From contig NC_061798.1 of the NCBI RefSeq assembly GCF_021462225.1, positions 24,281,320 through 24,345,319 on the forward strand: 64,000 bases of DNA, in the 5' to 3' direction. The stretch comes from Girardinichthys multiradiatus (lineage: Eukaryota; Chordata; Actinopteri; Cyprinodontiformes; Goodeidae). Shown piece after piece: positions 22,871 through 34,480 of the stretch. The translations under genes were made by a program, and so were the position numbers. Numbering within the stretch: position 1 is the first letter of the stretch; every line of letters starts with the position of its first letter. The notes beneath the pieces are model-generated. The model was not told where the DNA came from. It saw only the letters and a list, made by a program, of their open reading frames with translations, and did not search any database.

Positions 22871-24620
22871 GGTCACCATCACAAGGCGATAAGGAAAAAA
22901 GCAGAACATTTTATGCTCACTGTTATGTGAAACAATGAGCATGTAATGTGATCATGAACATTTATTTATGGATAGACAGTGTTTTAATGTGTAACATGTT
23001 TGAACATTGGCGATGCACCATGTACATTGTTTGATTTCATGTTCCTGGCAGGTATACTATTGTCAAACTATTCCACAGCCTAATGGAACTTAGTATGTTT
23101 ATATTGTTCAAAGAACCACTCTTTTCCACTTCACTGAATATCTCAACATCTGATTTATTCTTTTTTTTATTTGTCTAAGGGCTAAACGTTTCTTTTGAAC
23201 TAAAATGAACCATTAATTGAGATTTAGTACAGCAGTGAACTTCACGTTCATCCTAGTAATTATTATTTGTCAAGAAAAGAATAACTTTTTTTAAAAGTTT
23301 AATTAATTGAAGCTTGACAAAGCCACTGATGAGGACTTTGCAGTGCAAAGATGGAAAGCACAGATAAAAATCTCTTCTTGCAGTTATTATACATCTTGCA
23401 AAAACAGTTTATTATTATGTAACAGAATGGCCTTCCTCTTCATATGTTAAAGGTTCCAATGAGTCAGGTACACTTCACTGTGCTTAAATGCAAGTCATAC
23501 AGAGCTGAGGGGTCCTTCAAATCAGAAGAGGAGATAGAAATTATACTGTCGCCTCTCTTTTTACAATAACGTTTAACATCCTTCTAGAAGTAGGATATTG
23601 AAATTATTTAAAATCTGCGGGATGGTAATGTTGTTAGTTGAAACTATTGTAAACTACATGTTTAGACAAGGAAATCATAAATCCCTTGATACATTTTTTC
23701 ATTAATTCATTCAACAACCAAGCAGAACAAAAGACTTGCTAGGCTTCATGGTTGCTTTCTTTGAGCAAATCCATCTTTGTCCTTGTGTGAAGCGGTTTGA
23801 TTTGTCTTAAAATAGAAAAGCAGAGAAAAATCCTAAATTAGCTTTTAAGATCCATAGAGTTTGCCAAGATACAATGCTAATAATAAAATATGTTGAAACT
23901 GTGTCCATAACTACTTTACTATTTTAAAGCTGCAGGGCTTAAAGTAGGATTAGCCACCAGAGAAGAATTTTCTTCATAAGATATTAGATAAGCTTTTCCA
24001 ACATGACATTTCAGTAGCAAGTTGATTTTTCTTTGTTTTCTCTGCACAAGCAGTTTAAATAACTGAAAGGTGCATATGCAGAATCCCCCAAGCTAACCTT
24101 GACATGGCTAGAAAATGTAACACTTTTTTTGGATGCTCTAGGCTATGAATCTAAAGGCAAACCCTAGGCCTTTATTGCATGCCCGAAATAAATTTAATAT
24201 ATCTCAGACACCACATGTTTTTTTTTTAATGTTCTGGTATCACAATAATAGAGAATATTTCAGAGATCTAAAAATCAGTAATTAAGTGAGTGACAGTAAA
24301 TTAATATGACACACAGTGGAACAAAGAAAATTATTTCCCCTAAAACAATTGCACTTTAAAATCTTTTGAAAGTATGAAGTTGCATTCCAAAATACCACAG
24401 TACAGAATCTGACCATTAGCTGTACCAAAATTCATGTAAAAAAAGCATAGATGCACAGATGTTTTAGAGAGGTTTCATTTAATAAAATTCTAGGGCAGAC
24501 TTTCTAAATTAGCCATTTTGGAACTTTTGGCCCCATGTGTGCCATTTAAAATTTATCTGGGTTTTTTACTTAGGTTCTTTTTTCCCTCTCTTACTGGAGA
24601 ACTCAACATTCAAACCTGTT
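22871..24620. other. Unannotated non-coding stretch
   Basis: AT-rich DNA with T-runs (23,160-23,168; 24,219-24,228). No gene or element features recognised. Confidence 0.4.
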
Positions 24621-24985
24621 TGAATAACTTTGACCATAAAATATATTTCTACTCTTGATGTGGAGGAGCAGCGGCTCTACTCCCAGCCCCTCCCAGATGG
24701 CCGAGCTCCTCACCCTATCTCTAAGGGAGTGCCCGGCCATCCTACGGAGGAAGCTCATTTCAGCCGCTTGAATTCGGGATCTTGTTCTTTCAGTCATGAC
24801 CTAAAGTCCATGGCCATAGGTAAGGGTAGGAACGTAGACCAACCGGTAAATTGAGAGCTTTGCTTTTCGGCTCAGCTCTCTCTTCACCACAACGGACCGG
24901 CACAGTGCCCCCGTTACAGTGGCAGCCACACCGATCCGTCTGTTGATCTCCCGCTCCATTCTTCCCTCACTTGGGGCGGTTCACA
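24603..24985 (-). pseudogene. Non-LTR retrotransposon fragment, ORF2 C-terminal region
   Basis: The minus-strand frame (24,603-24,797) reads RSRIQAAEMSFLRRMAGHS, then RDRVRSS, IWEGLGVEPLLLHIKSRN. This is the post-RT tail of a LINE family very common in fish, usually followed by a conserved W-FGH motif that is lost here. Homology continues in broken frames to about 24,985 (cggtacag- and atctcccgctccat-like sequence). No endonuclease or RT catalytic block is present. A fragment at 61.3-61.7 kb may come from the same LINE family. Confidence 0.6.
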
Positions 24986-25114
24986 GCATCTGGGTGCATT
25001 TCTTCTTTTTTTACATGAATATACTGTGGTTGCATTTTGCACCTTGTAGATAAATATATTAACCTTACCTTGAGGCACATAAGAAGAAACGTTAAACAAA
25101 TATGGGCCTAAATT

Positions 25115-25500
25115 TGAAGAGGGTTGCATGGTGGTGCAGTTGGTAGCATGGTTGCCTTGCAACCAGAAGTTCCTGGGTTTATCACCCAGCTCAGGGTCTT
25201 TCTGCGTGGAGTTTGCATGTTCTCCATGTGCATGTGTGGATTCTCACTGGGTGCTCTGGCTTCCTCCCACAGTCCAAAAACATGACTGTTAGGTTAACTG
25301 GTCTCTCTAAATTGCCCTTAGGTGTGCATGGTGTTTTGTCCTGTATGTCTCTGTGCTGCCCTGCGATGGATTGGAGACCTGTCCAGGGTTTACCCTGCCT
25401 CTTGCTGATAGACTGCTGGAGAAAGGCACCAGCTCCCCTGTGACTTACTATGGAATAAGCGCTATAGAAGATGAATGAATCTGAATGAATACCCTTATCT
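25115..25500 (+). repeat. tRNA-derived SINE-like element
   Basis: An A-box-like tract (tggtgcagttggtagcatg, from about 25,131) and a B-box-like tract (ctgggtttatcaccc, about 25,173) lie about 40 bp apart, as in a tRNA. The common fish repeat body follows (gtttgcatgttctcc, cttcctcccacagtcc, cctgcgatggattgg), with an (aatg)n-like 3' tail near 25,472-25,490. Confidence 0.7.
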
Positions 25501-25559
25501 AATACATGATGACTGAACTTTTTGCCAAATTTTCCCACACATGCCAGATTTTCCAAAAT

Positions 25560-25602
25560 GAATAATAATTTTAATAATAATAATAATTAATAATAATTTA
25601 AC
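25560..25602. repeat. (AAT)n-rich simple repeat
   Basis: Imperfect AAT/ATT trinucleotide tract. Confidence 0.8.
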
Positions 25603-27110
25603 AAAATATAAGGGATAAAATTGTTTGTTCTTCAGAACATGTAAATTTTCAAAAATGGATCATTTAAATAGCTAATTGAAGTGAATGTATCCTAAAGATT
25701 TTGGTTCCTTTAAGAGATATAAGTCCCATCGCTGAAAGTAAGACGTTATTTATGTTTTTGGCCTTATGAAATAAGCCACATTTTTCCCTTTCTTCGGCCA
25801 CTGATTCAGTGAGTTTTGCGCGTAGAGCAGTGATACTCATACCGTTAAAATGAGCAGTTTGGGCTTTAAATTAAAAGGTTACTTGTGTGGGTAGGATCCT
25901 GTTGAACTGTCGCTCTTGGTCATGGGCTTTTATAATTATGTTGGTCATATTTTAGTATTTAATGTTTTTTCGTTGTGAATGGTATTTTGTGAGCTTATCT
26001 GCTGTGCAGGGTTGCGGAGATCTTCTAAATCTCCGTTTTTATTTCGTCACTCTGTCATCTGCATTTGTGTTATGTAACAATTTAAAAAATGAAACAATAA
26101 GTTTGTTACACCATGCTCTGTCTCATACGTTCACTTTGTGTGTGAGGACGTCTTCATCTGGTGTTTTTCGCTTTTTTTTGAAAATTGCCCTTTTAGAGCC
26201 TCTGAGCTGCTGCTCTAAATTGAGGCATTTTCTTATACAGTAGAAACCATGAAATGACGTAAATGCTTTACTAATGCTCTCAATGTAATTCATTTCTATG
26301 GTTTTTATATAAACTGGTAGCAAAGTCAACTTCAAGTTGCTTTTTTACTAAAAAGTGCACCTGTAGACTAAGAGAAGCTTGACAAAACAAAGCAATAATA
26401 ATCATTTGAGTTTGTGTTATTTGAAATAAAAAGGAAACAAAATAGATTTTGTTTTGTATTCAGGGCATGTACAAAAATCACAAAAAACTACTTGCCTTTA
26501 GTGCCTTCAGATGTCATCTACCAAGCTAACGGAAGTGTGCAAAACATTTTTTTGAATTTACAATCTAAAATAAAAACAAACTGCCTGTTTTTACTCAGAA
26601 AAATTACTAGCAATGCTCGGAAAATACCCACTTTCGATTTTGACTTACATTATAACCACCTACTGGCTCTGCATGGATATTTCCGCATTTATTGCTGTAT
26701 CAGAACTCTCGTTTAGATATATTTTGTTTAACAAAGAGAAAAATATCAAGTAAGAAAAACATATCTTGGTGCGGGCTTAACAAACTAGCCAAGTAGAACT
26801 TTCCTCTGATTTATGAAATACAACGATAAAGGTGATAAGTAGTAATATATGGGCTGAATGCGATGTATAGGAAATTCTGGTTTTCAGAAACAGGGACTAG
26901 ATATGGTATCTGTCAAGCAATATCAAATGAAGGAATGCTCTAGTTAACAACCTTCATTCAGAACCTTAACAATTTGTCACAAACAAAAACATTTTTTTAA
27001 TCAGGGTTTCATTTAAAAGTCCAATAGAAAGTAATGTAAATTTGTGAGTAGAAAGGATTCAAATCATTTGACAAATGTCTGAAAAGTGTGGCGTGCATTT
27101 ATATTATATT
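25603..27110. other. Unannotated non-coding stretch
   Basis: No element termini or protein motifs recognised. One open frame (25,962-26,243) is T-rich and featureless. Confidence 0.4.
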
Positions 27111-27121
27111 TATATTATATT

Positions 27122-27740
27122 TGTCAGGTTCTGCCATTTTGGGTTCTGGTTTGTGTTTTTGTTCTTTGGGGTTTGTTAGTTTATTGTTCTTATTTACTCC
27201 TGAATTCTTGTGTTCTTATGTGTGCTTTATTTCAGCAATCATTAGTTGTTTGGGTTTGTTTACCTTTTTAGTTAGGGTTTCCTTCAGGTCTTCAGGTTAC
27301 TTTGTTAGTTCTTATTTTCCAGATGCTTATATCTTATGTTGTTATAGTTTTCTTAGATCTGTTTTCCTGAGTTTTGTTATTTAGTCCCTTTCTCCCATGG
27401 TTTAGTTTTGTAATCAGATCCACCTGTTCCTCAGCCTCCCAGCATACCCAGTCCTCACCTGTCTCTAATCCCTGCTGATTGCTTTGCCTATCATTCCTTT
27501 GTTCCACATTCACTTCCCTCAGTTTAAAAGCTCAGTGTTTCTCATTACTGGTTGCTGGTTCCTCCTGTTCACTACCCTCTTGTGTTCTGCTGGTATTATG
27601 TTTCTTGAAAGATTCATGTAAGTTTTTTTGGGAACTACTCATATAAAGCTTTTTTGAAGACCTTTGATTAAAGAAATATGCTTTTTCTCATCATGCTGCT
27701 GCCCAGTGTTTGTCTGCATTTTGCTCCTCTACATCCACAA
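27122..27740 (+). repeat. LTR-like or transposon-tail-like repeat
   Basis: Begins tgtcaggttctg. It is T/G- and then C/T-rich, with the composition and phrases (cacctgttcctcagcc, cacctgtctctaatccctg, agtttaaaagctcagtg) of LTR-like repeats abundant in teleosts. A late gattaaagaaatatg could serve as a polyadenylation region. No clear CA end or target duplication was found, so a solo LTR is only one reading. Confidence 0.4.
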
Positions 27741-28560
27741 TATATTTCTATTGTATTTATATTATATTTACACTGAGGTTGAATTACAAATTAATTAGGT
27801 GACTCCTGGAGGCAATGGTTTTATTTAGGGGTATGTTATTAAAGAGGGTCTAATGAGTGTCACACCTCTCATGTTTTGTTGGTTTATGACATCAAAATCA
27901 CATCAAAATACATTGATGTTTGTGGATGCAACATCACAAATACCTTAGCAAGTCACTATATATTACACTGGTGGACCATATTTAAAAGGCAGATAGCTTG
28001 TATAGTCACTGTACCTCAGGCTGTATTTATTATAATGAGCAGCACAAGTGTCTCAAGCTAGCCTATACTTTTGTTAATAGGTAACAACAACATGCCCCTG
28101 GTGGTTTGTGTTCACTTTTACTGTTAGGCAGGTGCCTATTAGTAAAAAGAGGTTTCAGAGGACCCACTAAATGTTATGGGTTGGAAGAAAACAGCAAGGA
28201 AGGTCACAAACAGGTGGTCTGTGAGTAATTCAGCAGTGTCTGAAGAGCAAGTTGCTGTTTCCTTGGATGCAGCTGATTAATTTTACCAGGCTTAATTAAA
28301 GCCTCGTTTTGAGACATACAGCTTATCAGCAAGATGCTGGGTGTATACAGTGCATCCATTTAACACCATCAGAAAAGCTCAGACGCTTTTCTCCTTAGCT
28401 CCCTGCTTGCTTGCATTCTTTTACTCCTAATTTTTTATCTCTTAGCCAAAATTACAGAAATATTGGACTAAAACAACTTCTTACCAGCGACTCCCAAGGA
28501 TTATTATTATTTTTTTTTTTTTAAAGGATTTTGATGTTTTTATAATCGAACTCGAAAGCA
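27741..28560. other. Unannotated non-coding stretch
   Basis: Precedes the L2 LINE; the last 150-200 bp may include its 5' untranslated region. The T tract at 28,510-28,522 is the only distinct feature. Confidence 0.4.
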
Positions 28561-28591
28561 GGACAAGTTGACGGCAGCTAATCAGCACAAA

Positions 28592-30064
28592 ATGCCTCCC
28601 TTTACCACAGAGGACTTCGACAAACTTTTACAGAAATTGGCTGTTTTGGAGATGAAAATCCATTGACTAGAAGTGGAGGTTAATGTGGAGGTGAATATGG
28701 GGTACAACGATGATTCAACTCTGACTGTGATCCCAAACAGGGACAGTGTTCTGATTGCCGGCTGAGTTGTTGAGCTGACTGAGAATAAACCTACCGGCAT
28801 ACCGCCCTGGCATGTTTTAGGCGCATGCCCAAAAAAATCAAGGTGGACGACTCACTGGAAGATCTCAGCAATTAAATAAATTAGAATGGCCAGAATTACA
28901 GAGAAATGCCCCCGTTTCCCCTGGGAAAAGGAGACTTCGACAGCGAGCTGCTGTCACAATAACTGATAGGAAAGAGACAGCTGGAAATAATGAAATTCCC
29001 CTCCAAAACAGATTTGCCCCACTACAGAATGAAAACCAGGAAAATTATCCATCTTCTGAGAACAATAAAAGGTTTGAGAACAACCTTCATTCTAAACAGT
29101 CTTCTCCTAAGCTGCCAGAAAAAAGCGCCCTACCAGACCAAGAACCCTAATAGTGGGCAACACAGCTGTGGATGGGATTAAAAACTTCTGCAACAAGAAA
29201 AACACAGAAGTCATGATTGGTACCAGTAACGTGGTGTCCGATATCTCAGAGAATATTCTTGCAATCACAGAAAAATGCCTGTCTCTAGAAAACCGTATTA
29301 TACACTGTGGAGCCATGGATGACGTGGCTAAGAAAAAATCAGAAGGACTGAAGGAGGATTTCACTCGTCTTCTGAATATTGTTGGAGGTCTCAATATCTA
29401 GGTGTTTCTCAGCGGACCCTTTGCACCGATTTTCTGTGGAGTTGAGGTTTTTTCGAGACTTCTGATGATTAATAAGTGGTTGAAAAATACATGTGCCACC
29501 ACACCTGTGAACTTCATTGACAACTTTAATATTTTTTGGGAAAAAAGACAACTCTTCAAGCACGATGGTTTCTGTTTGAACAAGCCAGGAGCCAGACATC
29601 TCACATCTAATCTCTTCTATTCAGTAAATAATGCGCCAGCAGCTTCGACCTTCAGCAGAGAACATGAAGTATCAACAACAATGATAACGCTGCCTCCAAC
29701 AGCTCCAGCAGAAACAATCGGCCAGTTGGCTGAGAAAAAGAGGTCATCACAAAGGTCTCCCCGTCGAAATCCACAGGAGAGGTGGACCGACACCCCCGGT
29801 AAACCCCCCTCACCCCAGACCCCGACCCAGACCTCACAGAACTCTCCCATTTCCCCACTGAGCCCGCTTTCTGCTTTACTGGATTTTGATAACATGAAAG
29901 GAGTTCTTAAAATCGGGACCCAAATGGCTCTGACATCTTCTCCATTCAACAACCCCCGTGGCCGAGGCCCTGCTACTAAACCAACATCTTCCAAATGCCG
30001 CAGACCTCCACCACCTCCTAATCTATCTCCTCCTAATCAGGACCTTCAAATCACTTCTCTGTGA
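28592..30064 (+). pseudogene. L2 ORF1 with SGNH/esterase-like domain
   Basis: ATG at 28,592 (MPPFTTEDFDKLLQKL) opens a coiled-coil-like N-terminus that hits a stop after 22 residues. The recognisable core lies in one frame from 29,153 to 30,064, broken by TAG at 29,399-29,401. It carries the esterase-like signature of L2/CR1 ORF1 proteins: FLSGPFAPIFCGVEVFSRL, FIDNFNIFWEK, and near the end GFCLNKPGARHLTSNLF, with the Asp-x-x-x-Leu/His type region altered. A proline-rich C-terminus follows (from about 29,770). In L2 elements this protein binds RNA in the retrotransposition particle. Confidence 0.75.
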
Positions 30065-30259
30065 TACAGTCTGGGCCCCAGTGGTAACTCTATCAGAAAT
30101 GATCATGTCCAGGAAAAACTTGGGCCCCTGATAGGAGATAGTTGTAAAATCTCTGTGCTTATATGTGACAGAAAGAACAAGGCCAAAAGGATAAGAGACA
30201 GTAATAAACAATCAAAAAAAGCTATAAATTGTCAAGTACAACCAGACACAGAGTTAATA

Positions 30260-31163
30260 TGAGCAACTAAGTCAAATAAACTGGCATTATTGAACATTAG
30301 ATCTCTGTCAGGAAAATTATTTTTAATCAATGACTTCATTACTGACCATGATCTTGATGTTATGTTTTTAACAGAAACATGGTTACATTAATTTTATGAA
30401 GCTCCCATTCTGATAGAGTCAACGCCTCCGAACTACAATTTTCTTTGTGAGAGCAGACAACAAAGAAAAGGTGGAGGGGTGACCACTTTGTTTAAAGATT
30501 TATTAGAGTGTAAAAAATTATTTATGGGCAAATTTGACTCTTGAATATTTGGCCCTCCGGGTAAAGAGCCCTGTCCGAACAATGTTCTTGAATATTTACA
30601 GGCCTCCTAATTCCAAAACAAACTTTATCAGTGGTTTTAATGAGCTTTTATCTGTGATATGTGTTGATTATGACTGTTTAATTATTGTGGGATACTTCAA
30701 CTTTCACATGGACAATCCTGAAGACAGAGGTGCAATAGAACTATGTGACACTCTTAGAAATGTTGGTTTGACTCAACATGTTAAACAGCAAAAACACAAA
30801 CAGGGACATATTTTGGACTTGATCATCACTAAGGGTCTAAACATTTCCAAGGTGTCTGTAACTGATGTTGCTCTATCTGACCACTTTTCTGTTATTTTTC
30901 AAAGCATCATCTGCAATGACTCAGTTTCCCAAAGAGACATGATAAGAAAATGCATCTTTAAGGACGGTGCTGCTGAAACCTTTAACCAGATTTACTCTTC
31001 TACCTCCACTTTGCCCTGTAACACTGTAGATGAGCTGGTACATAACTTTCATTCTAAAATCTCGGACATCATCAATTCAATTGCTCCAATTAAAGTGAAA
31101 GTTGTTTCTGGGAAGAAAATGTCTCTCTGGAGAAGTGCTCTACCAGTCACAAGTGAAAAATAG
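30260..31163 (+). pseudogene. L2 ORF2 apurinic-like endonuclease domain
   Basis: The first block, ALLNIRSLSGKLFLINDFI (about 30,277-30,335) with FLTETWL, is the N-terminal strand of the APE-type endonuclease. After an in-frame TAA and a frameshift the second half is open from 30,534: FLNIYRPP, IIVGYFNFHMDNPED (family consensus GDFN, so the catalytic-loop D is changed to Y) and ALSDHFSVIF (the terminal SDH histidine block). A stop at 31,161 ends it. This domain nicks target DNA to prime reverse transcription. At least one active-site residue is lost. Confidence 0.8.
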
Positions 31164-31699
31164 GAGTGTCGAAAAGCTGAACGCAGGTGGAGAAAGACTG
31201 GACTCCAGGTTCACTATATGATCTATAAAGAAAGACTATACAGATATAACCTACAACTGAAAAATGCAAGGGAATCTTTCTTTTCTGAGATCATGAGCAA
31301 AAACATAAACAATGCTACATAAAAAAACATAAACAATATTATTTGCCACGGTCAACAGGCTAACAAACCCTCCTGTAACTGTAGCATCTGAACTCCCCTC
31401 TACCAGGGCCTGCATTGAATTTGCTAACTTCTTCCCTGAAAAAACCCAAAAGATCAGAGGGGCAGTCAGCACATCCACATCAACTCCAGTACCAATGTTG
31501 TCTCCAACTAGAACTGATTTTGACAAAATTTCCCAATTTCACCAAATAAACTGCAAAAACTTAGAAGAAATCGTACAGCAACTAAGCTCTTCTTCCGCTG
31601 TCTCAATGTTTTACCCACAGCTTTCCTTAAGAAAGCTTTGCCCGAAATAACATCTGATTTAACACAAAATAATAAACACGTCCTTTTTTTCAGGTGTTT

Positions 31700-32530
31700 T
31701 CCTCCAGGCCCTGAAAACAGCAATTATTAAACTTCTATTGAAAAAGAGCAACTTGGACAAGCTGCTACTACAGAACTACAGGCCTATCTCAAACCTCCCC
31801 TTCATCAGCAAGATTATTGAAAAAGCTGTGTTTCAGCAGTTAAACAACTTCCTAACAACGACCAACTGCTTCGATGTCTTCCAGTCAGGCTTCCTGCTCA
31901 CCACAGTAAAGAGACTGCTCTTGTCAAGGTGTTCAATGACATCCGTATAAATGCAGACTGTGGAAGAACCACGGTGCTGGTATTATTGGACCTTAGTGCA
32001 GCATTCAACACTGTTGATCACTCCATTTTATTAGAGCGCCTGGAAAACTGAGTCGGCCTTTCTGGTACAGCACTCAACTGGTTTAAATCCTTCTTGAAGG
32101 ACAGGGACTTTTTTGTGTCAGTAGGTAACTTTACATCAGAGACCACAAAAATCACATGTGGCGTTCCCCATCTTATGGCCCCTCCTATTCAATATCTACA
32201 TGTTCCCCCTAACTCAGATTTTAATAAACAACAACGTAAGTTATCATAACTATGCAAATGACACACAGCTATACGTTACGATGTCACCAGGTGACTATGA
32301 ACACATTCAAGCGCCGGGTAAATGCTTAGAAGAAATCAATGCATGGATGGGCCTAAATTTTCTTCAGCTGAATCAAAACAAAACTGAAGTAATAATCTTT
32401 GGACCAAAGGAAGAGCGTTTAAAAGTTAGCACACAGCTTCAGTTAATACAGCTAGAAACCACCAGTCAGGCTAAAGACAGTAACAAGGTCGGCCTTCTAT
32501 CACCTAAAGAACATCTCCAGGATTAAAGGA
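31700..32530 (+). pseudogene. L2 ORF2 reverse transcriptase domain
   Basis: The RT begins with NYRPISNLPFISKIIEKAVF (31,777-31,836), shifts frame near 31,890, and continues as TTVLVLLDLSAAFNTVDH, the first catalytic Asp block. After another shift near 32,160 it reads [10 protein letters not shown] and [12 protein letters not shown]. The last corresponds to the YADD box of L2 elements, with the first Asp replaced by Asn (codon aat at about 32,257), which alone should abolish polymerase activity. [13 protein letters not shown] closes the palm/thumb. At least two frameshifts. Confidence 0.88.
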
Positions 32531-32559
32531 CTAATGTCTCAGCAGGACCTTGAAAAACT

Positions 32560-33038
32560 AATTCATGCGTTCATCTTTAGTAGAATTGATTACTGCAATG
32601 GTGTCTTCACAGGTCTGCTTAAAAAGTCGATCAGACAGCTGCAGTTGATCCAGAACGCTACTGCCCGCGTCCTCAAGAACTAAGAAAGTGGAGCACATCA
32701 CCCCAGTTCTAAAGTCCCTACACTGGCTCCCTGTAGCTCAGAGAATAGAGTTTAAAATACTTCTGTTAGTCTATAAATCACTGAATGGTTTAGCACCAAA
32801 ATACATTACAGACTTGTTGTCAGTGTATCAACCACCCAGACCTCTCAGGTCATCTCGCTCAAATCTACTCTGCATACCCAGAACCAGAACCAAACATGGA
32901 GAAGCAGCCTTTACTTCTTATGCTCCACTAATTTGGAATAGACTCCCAGAAAACTGTAAAAATGCTGAAACCCTAAGTTGCTTTAAATCAAGATTAAAAA
33001 CTTATTTGTTTAGAGTGGCCTTTGACTGTGCCATCTAA
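32560..33038 (+). pseudogene. L2 ORF2 C-terminal domain
   Basis: HAFIFSRIDYCNGVFTGL and RQLQLIQNATARVL lead to an in-frame stop near 32,683. The frame then reopens at 32,688 and reads HITPVLKSLHWLPVAQRIEF, VYKSLNGLAPKYI, and ends FKSRLKTYLFRVAFDCAI. This tail is strongly conserved in L2/CR1 ORF2 proteins and is retained here with little damage. Confidence 0.85.
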
Positions 33039-33285
33039 GCATAATTAGTTACGTTTTCAGTCCAATTTTCCTTTCATTTTCTTATCCATCATTCTATTCT
33101 CTTTATTTTATTTATTTATTTTTTAAATTACCTCTGTTTGATTTTATCATTTGATTTGTTTTTCTGTGTGTGTATCTGTGTTTATTCTCTTTGTGATTGT
33201 ATTGTAATTGTATGTACAGCGCTTTGAGTGTCTCATTGCTGAAAAGCGCTATATAAATAAACTTACCTTTCCTTACCTTATCAGT

Positions 33286-33884
33286 TTTCCACGCTGCTTC
33301 TTAACAGGTCTTTACGTTTATTCCAATGTACCTACCTGTGCTTTAGGATTTAGTATGCGTATCAATATTTTACATGTTTGTAGTTGTTGCTTATAAAACC
33401 CGTCCTAGGAAGAACTAGGTGTCTTCCTAGAATGTTTTTCTTTTCAATGTTTTTTTTACATTTTATTTAGGTTTCAAATGTTGCACAATTGCATTCCGGG
33501 CTGCTCACTATTAGATAATTGCAATATTATTGTTGAATATTTCAGAGGTGACATGTTCTGCAGATAACTTTTTTTCTCACTCTTTTGTATACCATCACTG
33601 TGATGTCCCCTCTACGTTCAGTGAGTTTTAGCATCTCAGTCCTAAAATCTATGTCAGGCGCTAGCATCAAGGACAGTGAAGATTTATCTGATGGGCAATA
33701 TGCACCACAGGCATGCTGAGAATAAATGAATGCGATTTGAGGTAAAATTGCTCTCAAAATATTGCTCCCAGGTCATCTTCTATGATTGCAGTATTACACA
33801 TATCAATATGTTGCTATGAGTTTTGTGAATTGAAATGCTGTGCAGCTTACATAGCTGATGTATAATAGCTGTGTTTCTTCCTCT
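33286..33884. other. Unannotated non-coding stretch
   Basis: Separates the long L2 element from the next L2 3' end. Nothing recognised. Confidence 0.4.
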
Positions 33885-34480
33885 TTACATTGCAAAAATT
33901 CAAGCCACAAATGAGTAGAGATAAAGAAAATCATTGTCATAAAAAAGTGAAGAGATATGTAACTGTAATACAAGCCCTTAATGATCTAGCTCCATCATAT
34001 ATCAGAGATCTGATTGTTCCATATGTTCCTAACAGAGCACTTTGTTCTCAGACTGCAGGTTTACTGGTGGTTCCTAGAGTCTCTAGAAGTAGAATGGGAG
34101 GCAGATCCTTTAGTTATCAGGCTCTTCTCCTGTGGAACCAGCTCCCAGCTTTAGTTCGTGAGGCAGACACCCTGTCTACTTTTAAGGCTAGGCTTAAAAC
34201 TTTCCTTTTTGATAAAGCTTATAGTTAGAGCCTTCCTCCCTCCCTGTTGGTTGGAGTAAGGGGGAGTCAGTTATGGTTGAGGTGCAAACACACCCTCCAT
34301 TTCTGCTACCTGTGTGACCCCTTCTCTTTTCCGATGGTTGTGATCAGTCTGACAGAGAGAGATATCCCAATCTTTGTGGTTTTTAGTATAACAATGACCA
34401 TCAGTGGGACCCTTTGTGAGGTGCCTTGAGACGACATTGTTGTAAATAAGCGCCGTTTAACTAAATAATCTGAACTGAAA
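33885..34480 (+). mobile_element. 5'-truncated L2-type LINE, copy 1
   Basis: Contains the C-terminal ORF2 fragment and a short 3' UTR ending gtgccttgagacgacattg with aataagcgccgtttaacta and tgaactgaa, the tail type of the second L2 lineage. Confidence 0.75.
33890..34228 (+). pseudogene. L2 ORF2 C-terminal fragment
   Basis: 112 residues, open. From about residue 28 onward it reads VIQALNDLAPSYIRDLIVPYV, LLVVPRVSRSRMGGRSFSY, LLWNQLP, and ends FKARLKTFLFDKAYS with a stop. This is the same domain as 32,688-33,038 but from a clearly different L2 lineage. The first 25 residues do not match the family, consistent with a 5' truncation point near 33,950. No RT is present. Confidence 0.85.

Larger units (their letters stand above)
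28560..33285 (+). mobile_element. L2/Maui-type LINE, nearly full length, inactive
   Basis: Order: ORF1 (28,592-30,064), ORF2 endonuclease (about 30,260-31,160), RT (about 31,700-32,530), C-terminal domain (32,560-33,038), and a 245-bp 3' UTR ending tgctgaaaagcgctatataaataaacttacc with a short ccttacc-like tail. This 4.7-kb plan is that of fish L2 elements. The 5' edge is uncertain and no target duplication was identified. Stops and frameshifts occur in every domain. Confidence 0.88.

Noticed and set aside
25115..25200. tRNA gene
   Set aside because: A- and B-box-like blocks are present, but no complete cloverleaf was recognised and the sequence continues into a SINE body and tail.
29617..29994. 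Minus-strand frame of 125 codons opposite L2 ORF1
   Set aside because: Antisense of the proline-rich ORF1 C-terminus; no independent motif.
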